Below, one piece after another: positions 8,394 through 13,970 of a stretch of 64,000 nt of DNA. The notes beneath the pieces are model-generated. The model was not told where the DNA came from and made no database searches. It saw only the letters and a program-made list of their open reading frames with translations. Both the position numbers and the translations under genes were made by a program. The first letter of the stretch is position 1. Each line of letters begins with the position of its first letter. The stretch is taken from the NCBI RefSeq assembly GCF_037029465.1, contig NZ_JAYMEM010000005.1, positions 217,293 to 281,292 of the forward strand. The letters are read 5' to 3'. Origin of the DNA: Mesoflavibacter sp037029465 (GTDB taxonomy: Bacteria > Bacteroidota > Bacteroidia > Flavobacteriales > Flavobacteriaceae).

Positions 8394-8458
8394 TCTATTG
8401 CTTAACCGCTAAGCTACTTCCCGTTAGAGAAGACAGGATTCGAACCTGTGTACATAGA
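8394..8458 (-). tRNA. Circularly permuted tRNA-like element, opened in the anticodon loop
   Basis: On the minus strand the order is anticodon-stem 3' strand TCTAT (8458-8454), 4-base variable loop, and T arm ACAGG-TTCGAAT-CCTGT (8449-8433). The 3' acceptor CTTCTC (8432-8427), loop TAAC (8426-8423) and 5' acceptor GGGAAG (8422-8417) follow. Next come U8 and A9, D arm GCTT-AGCGGTT-AAGC (8414-8400), A26, and anticodon-stem 5' strand ATAGA (8398-8394). ATAGA and TCTAT pair perfectly although they are the two ends of the element. The anticodon is not encoded contiguously: the bases flanking the ends are TTCAAA on one side and TCCA on the other. Identity is therefore unknown. It abuts the permuted Leu element directly. 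Confidence 0.62.
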
Positions 8459-8559
8459 TGGATTATTTATTTGGTCAAATAACCTAAAAACCTAATGCGA
8501 AACTGCAAGGATTTATACAATAGTGCTATACAGAAACACTTAACAAGACTTGCTTGATG

Positions 8560-8644
8560 TGGAAGCAGTAGGATTCGAACCTACACGTTCATTTAAGAAA
8601 TCAGATTTACAGTCTGACGAGCCAACCAATTGCTCAATGCTTCC
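8560..8644 (-). tRNA. tRNA-Tyr(GUA)-like gene, normal order
   Basis: All four arms fold. The acceptor is GGAAGCA/TGCTTCC (7 bp), the D stem GAGC/GCTC has a loop containing GG, the anticodon arm TCAGA-CTGTAAA-TCTGA gives anticodon GUA, and the T arm is GTAGG-TTCGAAT-CCTAC. The long, 16-base variable region is as expected for bacterial type II tRNA-Tyr, and the discriminator is A. No CCA is encoded. It lies nine bases after the Pro-like element on the same strand. It could be a working tRNA or a tRNA mimic; the flanking degenerate and permuted copies favour a specialised role. Confidence 0.8.
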
Positions 8645-8653
8645 TTGTTTTTG

Positions 8654-8726
8654 TCTGAGAGATAGGATTCGAACCTACAACCTCTCGCTTCCAAAGCGAG
8701 TAAACCAACCATCGTTATCCTCTCAG
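8654..8726 (-). tRNA. tRNA-Pro(UGG)-like element, degenerate
   Basis: The acceptor stem CTGAGAG/CTCTCAG is perfect over 7 bp, the anticodon stem CTCGC/GCGAG encloses TTTGGAA (anticodon UGG), the T arm GTAGG-TTCGAAT-CCTAT has one G-U, and the discriminator is A. Total length is 73. Departures from a working tRNA are G instead of the near-universal U at position 8, a weak D stem (TAAC with GTTT), A rather than G at position 37, and an anticodon stem that can extend by two more pairs, closing the loop to three bases. These suggest a tRNA mimic. No CCA is encoded. Confidence 0.75.
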
Positions 8727-8749
8727 TTATGTTTAAGAACTTTTATTAA

Positions 8750-8778
8750 GCTTCACCAGTTCCTGCGACTGGTGAAGC
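8750..8778 (-). other. Stable 11-bp leader hairpin upstream of the tRNA-like cluster
   Basis: GCTTCACCAGT and ACTGGTGAAGC pair perfectly around a 7-base loop. It lies 23 bases before the first tRNA-like element and about 45-70 bases after the predicted transcription start, so it would be part of the same RNA. On the plus strand it is followed by a T-run, so a plus-strand terminator cannot be excluded, although no plus-strand gene lies upstream. Confidence 0.6.
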
Positions 8779-8789
8779 ACTGCTTTTTT

Positions 8790-8812
8790 AAAGTCTGACT
8801 CCAAAAGACTTT
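8790..8812 (-). other. First leader hairpin of the tRNA-like transcript
   Basis: A 7-bp stem (AAAGTCT with AGACTTT) encloses a 9-base loop. On the minus strand the loop begins TTTGGA, the same bases as in the Pro-like anticodon loop. It lies within about 30 bases of the predicted start site. Confidence 0.45.
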
Positions 8813-8827
8813 TTGTTATCTACTCTG

Positions 8828-8864
8828 CAAATATTTTACGCTATTGCGCAATGTTTCTGCGTAG
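8828..8864 (-). promoter_or_regulatory. Operator and promoter of the tRNA-like cluster (copy 2 of 3)
   Basis: The minus-strand core CGCAGAAACATTGCG (8861-8847) sits 11 bases from AATATTTG (8835-8828), the same arrangement as in front of rtcB. It begins just after the TPR stop codon and faces the tRNA-like elements, so these can be transcribed independently of the TPR gene. Confidence 0.75.
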
Positions 8865-8873
8865 TTTAAAAAT

Positions 8874-9422
8874 TTATTTTTTCTTCTTCTTTTTCTTGTC
8901 TTTTTTGCTCTTTTTCTTCTTTGAGCCTTTTTTCTTTTTGGGTTTTATTTTGTCTTTAATCCTAGATGTTTCATTATCTATATGACTTATAAAATCTCTA
9001 TTGTAACCAAATGCTTTTGCTGTTTTTAATGCTTTTATGGCTTTTTTATATGCTGTTTGATACTCTAAAAGCATACCTTGATAATACCAGATTAATCCTT
9101 TATCTATGCCTTTAACGGTTAGCGCAAAGTCTATTAAATTTTGAGCTTCTTGATAATCGTCGTTCCAGATTAATACTAAAATGTATTTATCATACACCTT
9201 ATGAAAATCCATTTTATTAGCTAAAGCTTCTGCAAAATAGTGCTTGGCTGTTTCATAGTCGCCTAACTGTTCTGCTTGTAATTGTCCCATTAAATACAAA
9301 GCGTAAGCGTTGTTACTTTCGTAAGACAAAGCGTAGTTTAGGTTTTCTACGGTTTCTTCTAATTCGTATGGATAGGCATCTATAGCTTTAAGCACGTAGT
9401 TGTTTAACAAATTCGTGTCCAT
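8874..9422 (-). CDS. TPR protein with polylysine C-terminal tail
   Basis: This 182-residue protein has helical tetratricopeptide-like repeats from about residue 20 to 145 (for example ALYLMGQLQAEQLGDYETAKHYF). It ends in an extremely lysine-rich tail from about residue 158 that contains almost only K, with a few S, G, D and P. Such tails usually bind nucleic acid or acidic surfaces. It has no signal peptide. It is encoded on the same strand, immediately upstream of the operator of the tRNA-like cluster. A 15-base palindrome (9437-9451) lies just before its start. Function is unknown; RNA handling is inference from the tail and location. Confidence 0.78.
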   Translation of the reverse strand: MDTNLLNNYVLKAIDAYPYELEETVENLNYALSYESNNAYALYLMGQLQAEQLGDYETAKHYFAEALANKMDFHKVYDKYILVLIWNDDYQEAQNLIDFALTVKGIDKGLIWYYQGMLLEYQTAYKKAIKALKTAKAFGYNRDFISHIDNETSRIKDKIKPKKKKGSKKKKSKKDKKKKKKK

Positions 9423-9476
9423 TGTTTTATGTTTTTCTGAATTAAATTCAGTGTTATTTTTTTAATCAATTAAAAT

Positions 9477-9509
9477 GAGATGCTTCGTCAAGCTCAGCAT
9501 GACATTCTG
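9477..9509. repeat. Dispersed flavobacterial intergenic repeat
   Basis: The stretch containing GCTTCGTCAAGCTCAGCATG resembles short palindromic repeats commonly scattered between genes in Flavobacteriaceae. A related form (TACTGAGCGCAGTCGAAG) is at 61901-61920. Only these two are seen in this window. Confidence 0.45.
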
Positions 9510-9560
9510 TTTTTATTTTAATGTTTCGGGGAAATGTTTTAGCAGACTTGCTAATGGCTG

Positions 9561-9602
9561 AAAAACAAAAAATCCGAAACAGTTAAAAATTTGCTTCGGA
9601 TT
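9561..9602 (-). terminator. Terminator after the 25-residue ORF
   Basis: An 8-bp stem AATCCGAA/TTCGGATT with a 16-base loop is followed on the minus strand by TTTTGTTTTT. A shorter T-run follows on the plus strand. It lies 28 bases after the stop codon of the small ORF. Confidence 0.65.
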
Positions 9603-9629
9603 TTTCATTTTGTATGAATGTACAAAAGT

Positions 9630-9707
9630 TTATCTACAATAATCACGAAGCACCACAAAAGGTAAAAGTCCTTTTGGTTCTGGTTGATATGTTATAAATA
9701 AACTCAT
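9630..9707 (-). CDS. Candidate 25-residue small protein
   Basis: An ATG at 9707 opens a 25-codon frame ending in TAA. The peptide begins MSLFITYQPEPKG and ends VVLRDYCR. It is followed by its own terminator and preceded by an inverted repeat TTGACT/AGTCAA (9735-9756), so it looks like an independent short transcription unit between the TPR gene and the unknown 203-residue gene. No family is recognised. It could equally be a leader peptide or the coding-like part of a small RNA. The remaining bases of the 9423-9842 gap hold a dispersed repeat and AT-rich sequence. Confidence 0.4.
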   Translation of the reverse strand: MSLFITYQPEPKGLLPFVVLRDYCR

Positions 9708-9842
9708 GTGTTCTAATTTTTAATTTTAAATATTTTGACTGCTGTTTGTTAGTCAATTGCGATGCAAAGATTTAGATTTATTTTTCAATTTTCAAAATTT
9801 ATTTTTTGAATTTCAAGAAATTACAACTCTTAATACGTAGTA

Positions 9843-10454
9843 TTAACTTTTTTTGAAAAAAGCAAGAATTTTTTGTTTTAGCGTTATTTTTTTAGGTTTG
9901 ATTATTGGTTTTATAACTTTTTTAGACTCAATTTTGATAGGTTTAAAAGAAGGTAATTCTTGTTCTAACATTATTTTTAATATCTCAAAATCATCAGATT
10001 TTTCAAAAATATTAAGCGTTTCTTCGGCGTAAAACTTAGCTTCAGCTTCAAGTTCTCCTTCTTGTTCAAATCCTTCCTTTACAAGATCAAAGATGTCATA
10101 CAAAAAGTACAATTTCCATAGTATTGAAAAATTTGTATCAAAATTAAAACCGTTAAATTCTTCTTTTAAAATTAGATGTGTTTCATCAAAAGTTTTGCTG
10201 CTTATTATCTTTTCACAAATGTTTTCAATCCTAAATACTTCAATTTGTTCTTCGCTTATATATTCTTTGAAAATATTTGTTAATAATTGTTTCCACTTAT
10301 TTGATTTATAATTGACTTCAATTACATCAAAATAAAAAGAATTAGAGTCCAAATTTTCTAAGATTTCTTCGCAATTGTATAACCAATTTTCAAATTCTGA
10401 AACTGTGATTTTTCCAGTTAACACATCAAATATTTTTCGTTTTAAAGTTTCCAT
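9843..10454 (-). CDS. Unknown protein under the shared operator
   Basis: The 203-residue product is not recognised. It appears cytoplasmic and mostly helical, acidic over residues 1-165 (EEILENLDSNS, EGFEQEGELEAEAK), then switches to a basic tail of about 35 residues (KPIIKPKKITLKQK) that ends in FFKKS. The start at 10454 lies only 17 bases from a -7-like box of the shared operator-promoter, so its leader is very short. Its size and acidic body resemble some immunity or anti-toxin proteins, but no specific family can be named. It is divergent from the WYL gene and likely belongs to the same regulon as rtcB. Confidence 0.7.
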   Translation of the reverse strand: METLKRKIFDVLTGKITVSEFENWLYNCEEILENLDSNSFYFDVIEVNYKSNKWKQLLTNIFKEYISEEQIEVFRIENICEKIISSKTFDETHLILKEEFNGFNFDTNFSILWKLYFLYDIFDLVKEGFEQEGELEAEAKFYAEETLNIFEKSDDFEILKIMLEQELPSFKPIKIESKKVIKPIIKPKKITLKQKILAFFKKS

Positions 10455-10470
10455 TTTTTAATATTTGAAG

Positions 10471-10506
10471 CAAAGTTTTCATTTTAATACGCAATCTTTT
10501 TGCGCA
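10471..10506 (-). promoter_or_regulatory. Operator and promoter between the unknown gene and the WYL gene (copy 3 of 3)
   Basis: The minus-strand core CGCAAAAAGATTGCG (10504-10490) is 11 bases from AAACTTTG (10478-10471), the same geometry as the rtcB and tRNA-cluster copies. It faces the 203-residue gene. Its position 43 bases before the WYL start codon also allows autoregulation of the regulator. Confidence 0.72.
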
Positions 10507-10548
10507 TTAAATTAAATGTTAATATTTTAGGTTAAAATTCCACTTAAA

Positions 10549-11559
10549 ATGGCTGTAAATAAAAATGCATTAATTAGATATAAAACCATTGATAAATGTC
10601 TTCAAAATAACTATCGAGAATGGACACTTGAAAACTTAATTACTGCTTGTTCTGATGCGCTATACGAGTATGAAGGTAAAGATGTAGATGTTAGTAAACG
10701 TACTGTGCAATTAGATATACAAATGATGCGTAGTGATAAATTAGGCTATAATGCGCCAATAGTGGTTTACAATCGTAAATTTTATAAATACGAAGATCCA
10801 GATTACAGCATTGTTAACATACCGGTAACCGACAAAGATATTAAGGTGATGAACGAAGCCATACAAGTGCTAAGGCAATTTAAAGACTTCTCGTTATTTA
10901 AAGAAATGGATGGCGTTTTACAGCGTTTGGAAGATTCGGTTTATGCATCGCAAAAGGACAATCGCGCTATTATTCATTTAGATAAAAACGAACAGCTAAA
11001 GGGTTTAGAATTTATTGATGTAATCTATAATGCCATACAATCTAAAAAAGTGATTAGTGTGACCTATCAATCATTTTCTGCTAGAAAAGCTAGTGTTATG
11101 CAAGTGCATCCGCAGTTGTTAAAAGAATATAATAATCGCTGGTTTTTATTGGCATCTCATAAACAAAAAATGATCACTTTGGCTTTAGATAGAATAATAA
11201 ACATTGATGTTGAAGACGACGTAGATTATGTTGATTTACAAATTGAAGGTGATAACTTTTATAAAGATGTGGTTGGCGTTACGGTATCAAACTCTAGAGC
11301 GCAACGTATTCAATTTTGGGTTGATAAAAAAAATGCACCTTATGTGGTTACTAAACCGTTTCATCCATCACAACGAACCATTGAAACCAGAAAAGATGGA
11401 ACAATTTTCAATATTTTTGTTCAGCATAATTTTGAATTAGAGCGCCTTATTTTAGGCTTTGGTGATAGTATTGAAGTTTTAAAACCAAAAAAATTAAGAG
11501 ATCGCATTTTGAAGAAACTAAAACAATCGGTTAAAAATTATTCCGAAATTGATAAGTAA
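10549..11559 (+). CDS. WYL-domain transcriptional regulator
   Basis: This 336-residue protein has an N-terminal winged-helix-like region (residues about 5-85; TLENLITACSDALYEYEG, SKRTVQLDIQMMRSDKLGY). A WYL domain follows at about 155-225, whose core VHPQLLKEYNNRWFLLASHK matches the family pattern, and then a C-terminal WCX-like region (KPFHPSQRTIETR ... ILGFGDSIEVLKPKKLRDRI). WYL domains bind nucleic acid or nucleotide ligands in several defence and DNA-damage regulators. It is divergent from the rtcB locus, with a shared-type operator in its upstream region. Its 3' end overlaps the convergent ABC ATPase gene by 22 bases. Confidence 0.85.
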   Translation: MAVNKNALIRYKTIDKCLQNNYREWTLENLITACSDALYEYEGKDVDVSKRTVQLDIQMMRSDKLGYNAPIVVYNRKFYKYEDPDYSIVNIPVTDKDIKVMNEAIQVLRQFKDFSLFKEMDGVLQRLEDSVYASQKDNRAIIHLDKNEQLKGLEFIDVIYNAIQSKKVISVTYQSFSARKASVMQVHPQLLKEYNNRWFLLASHKQKMITLALDRIINIDVEDDVDYVDLQIEGDNFYKDVVGVTVSNSRAQRIQFWVDKKNAPYVVTKPFHPSQRTIETRKDGTIFNIFVQHNFELERLILGFGDSIEVLKPKKLRDRILKKLKQSVKNYSEIDK

Positions 11560-12449
11560 ATCTCTTGTCCTTTTTCTATTGAAGTATGATGCTCATAAAA
11601 CACTTTGTCGCCATTTAAATTAGCTTCAATTAAATAGTGGCTTCCTTTGAAATAACTTGTAATTACTGTTGCTTTTAATTCAGAATGTTCAACAACTTTT
11701 AATTGATTAGAATAAATAATCTGATTATTAATAACATTAAATTCTCCAAAAAAAGAAGCAATTAATGGTGTTTTAGGATTAGTGTATAGCTGTTCAGGTT
11801 TACCATATTCTAAAATCTTTTGGTCTTCTAAAACAATCATATTATCGGCAAATCCCAATACGTCTTCTTTGTCATGTGTTGCTACAATACAAGCAATATT
11901 TTTGTCTTTTAAATACTTAAACACATTACGTCTTAAGCTTTGTTTTTTAAAATTATCTATGTGGCTAAAAGGCTCATCCAATAAGATAATTTCGGGTTGT
12001 TTTGCTAATGCTCTAGCTAGTGCTACACGTTGTTTTTGTCCGCCAGATAGCGTTTTTACTTTTACGTTTGCAAAAGCTTCTAATTCTACAACGTTTAATA
12101 GTTCGTTGGTACGTTCTTCTCGTTCTTCAGGATAAAACCTAGACAGATGTTTTGCAATATTTTCGGCAACGGTTATGTATGGCATTAAATCGAATTCTTG
12201 ATGGACATACTTCATAAATTCGTAACCAACCACTAAGTTATATTTTGGGCCTAAAATTTCGGTGTCTTTCCAAAAAATGTGTCCTTGGTTTAAATCAAAT
12301 TCGCCATAAATAAGATTTAATAACGTACTTTTTCCTGAGCCACTTTCGCCAATAATAGCAAGGTTTTCACCAGCTTTAACTTTAAAAGAAACATCTTTTA
12401 AAACAGGTGTTTTTTTATAGGAAAATGTTAGGTTTTGTACGTTTAGCAT
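11538..12449 (-). CDS. ABC transporter ATP-binding protein with TOBE-like domain
   Basis: From the ATG at 12449 this is a 303-residue ATPase. Walker A is GESGSGKST (about residues 32-40), the signature is LSGGQKQR, Walker B is IILLDEP, and the switch histidine is in ATHDKED. The C-terminal 70 residues form a TOBE-like beta domain as in PotA/FbpC-type importers (spermidine, Fe3+ or molybdate). No permease or binding protein is encoded nearby, so it must work with partners elsewhere. An alternative upstream ATG at 12482 would add 11 residues reading into the terminator region and is less likely. Confidence 0.85.
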   Translation of the reverse strand: MLNVQNLTFSYKKTPVLKDVSFKVKAGENLAIIGESGSGKSTLLNLIYGEFDLNQGHIFWKDTEILGPKYNLVVGYEFMKYVHQEFDLMPYITVAENIAKHLSRFYPEEREERTNELLNVVELEAFANVKVKTLSGGQKQRVALARALAKQPEIILLDEPFSHIDNFKKQSLRRNVFKYLKDKNIACIVATHDKEDVLGFADNMIVLEDQKILEYGKPEQLYTNPKTPLIASFFGEFNVINNQIIYSNQLKVVEHSELKATVITSYFKGSHYLIEANLNGDKVFYEHHTSIEKGQEIYLSISE

Positions 12450-12464
12450 AGGTGCAAAAATAGC

Positions 12465-12503
12465 ATAAAAAAAACCGCTCAAAATAATTTTTAAGCGGTT
12501 TTT
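12465..12503 (-). terminator. Terminator of the RND efflux operon
   Basis: The stem AACCGCT/AGCGGTT (12473-12479 with 12494-12500) is followed on the minus strand by a run of eight T. It lies 22 bases after the outer-membrane factor stop codon. Confidence 0.75.
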
Positions 12504-12521
12504 ACACTTACTAATAATGGA

Positions 12522-13970
12522 CTAATTCCATCCGCCACCTAAGGCTTGGTACAACTTAACGTTTGCTAATAATTGATCCCTTTTAGTTTCTACAATTTCT
12601 ATTTTAGAGTCTAAAGCTTCGCGTTGTGTTTGCAAAACTTCGGTATATTCTGCTCTTGCAGATTTAAATAGTTGTATAGAAAGGTCTATAGATTTTGTTA
12701 AATCGTCTACTTGTTTTTCTTTTAGTAAGTAGCTTTCGTTGAGGTTTTTAACTTCAGATAGGTGATTAGATACTTCTAAAAAAGCATTTAAAATTGTTTT
12801 TTCATATTCAAAAACAGCTTGCAATTGTTTGTTGTTTGCGTTAGCATATTCTGCTTTTATAGCGTTTCTGTTTATTAATGGCGAAACAAGATCTCCAACT
12901 AAATTATAGGCTAAAGATTGTGGTGTTTCGGTTATAAATTTAGTTTTAAATGCTTCTAAACCAACACCAGCTTTGATGCCAATTGATGGGTAAAAATTAG
13001 CTCTAGCCACTTTCACGTTTAATTTTGAAGCTGAAAGCTCAAGTTCTGCCTGTTTAATATCTGGGCGATTGGTTAATAATTGTGATGGGATACCAGTAAA
13101 AATAGTGTCTATTTTTCGTTCTAAAAATGCTTCTGAATGACGTTTTACGGGTTGTGGATAACGACCTACCAAAAAGTTTATCAGATTTTCGGTTTCTACA
13201 ATTTTTTGTTCAATTTGAAACTTATTGCTTTGGTTTTTATACACATCGGCTTCAAAACGTTTTACTGCCAATTCTGTAGCTCTTGCTGCTTCTTTTTGAA
13301 GTTTAATCATCTTTAACGCATTCTGCTGAATTTCTAAATTTTGCTGAATGATGGTTAATTGATTATCTAAAGCTAAAAGCTCATAATAAGCACTTGCAAT
13401 TTCTGAAACTAACTGAGTTATCATAAAATTTTTACCTTCTACTGAAGCTAAATATTCTAAAACCGCTGCTTTTTTCTCGTTTCTAAGTTTTTTCCAAACG
13501 TCAAGTTCCCAAGAAGCACTTAATCCAACTTGAAAATTGGTTAATGGTTCTGGAAATTCTTCTTCTTCAGTAATTGTTAGATTTTTTTCAACAGCACCAT
13601 TTCGGGTAAATTCGCCAACTTTATCAACATCTGCACCAGCATAAACACCAACAAAAGGTAGATATTCTCCTTTTTTTGCTTTGATGTTGTTTTCTGCCAT
13701 TCCAACTTTTTGAAGCATTATGTTAAGCTCCTGATTGTTGGTTAACGCACTATCGATAAGCGCAATCAAATTAGGGTCTGAAAAGAAATCTTTCCACTTT
13801 ACTGTTGCTGTATTTACGGTATCTGTTGATACGTTTTTAAACTGTTCTGGTATATTAGTATTAGCTTCTCTTATGTTTTTAGAAGGTACACAAGAATACA
13901 GTGTTATTACTGTTAATGCGCCAACCCAAAAGCGTTTACTAATTTTTATATGAGATTTTAAATTATTCAT
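12522..13970 (-). CDS. Outer-membrane efflux lipoprotein (TolC/NodT family)
   Basis: This 482-residue protein forms the outer-membrane channel of a tripartite pump. A lipoprotein signal with the lipobox around LYSCVPS puts the acylated cysteine at about residue 27. Two OEP repeats cover about 60-255 and 280-475, with the typical motif SWELDVWKKLRNEKKAA and a second-half repeat PSQLLTNRPDIKQAELELSA. The start overlaps the RND gene stop by eight bases, so it is translated in coupling as the last gene of the operon. Confidence 0.92.
   Translation of the reverse strand: MNNLKSHIKISKRFWVGALTVITLYSCVPSKNIREANTNIPEQFKNVSTDTVNTATVKWKDFFSDPNLIALIDSALTNNQELNIMLQKVGMAENNIKAKKGEYLPFVGVYAGADVDKVGEFTRNGAVEKNLTITEEEEFPEPLTNFQVGLSASWELDVWKKLRNEKKAAVLEYLASVEGKNFMITQLVSEIASAYYELLALDNQLTIIQQNLEIQQNALKMIKLQKEAARATELAVKRFEADVYKNQSNKFQIEQKIVETENLINFLVGRYPQPVKRHSEAFLERKIDTIFTGIPSQLLTNRPDIKQAELELSASKLNVKVARANFYPSIGIKAGVGLEAFKTKFITETPQSLAYNLVGDLVSPLINRNAIKAEYANANNKQLQAVFEYEKTILNAFLEVSNHLSEVKNLNESYLLKEKQVDDLTKSIDLSIQLFKSARAEYTEVLQTQREALDSKIEIVETKRDQLLANVKLYQALGGGWN

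Noticed and set aside
8362..8422. Linear chimeric tRNA from the GGGAAG 5' half to the CAAGATC 3' half
   Set aside because: The acceptor strands do not pair, and the anticodon-stem 3' strand and variable loop are missing. The permuted reading pairs every stem.
8459..8559. A further tRNA-like element between Tyr and the first permuted element
   Set aside because: Only weak short stems (GCAAG/CTTGC, TTATTT/AAATAA) are present, with no T arm of its own. It may be a leader or spacer.
8550..8798. 82-residue plus-strand ORF across the tRNA-like region
   Set aside because: It reads antisense through the T arms and yields the GFEPTRS/DRIRTYNLS pattern known from spurious ORFs over tRNA genes. The minus-strand RNA structures explain the sequence.
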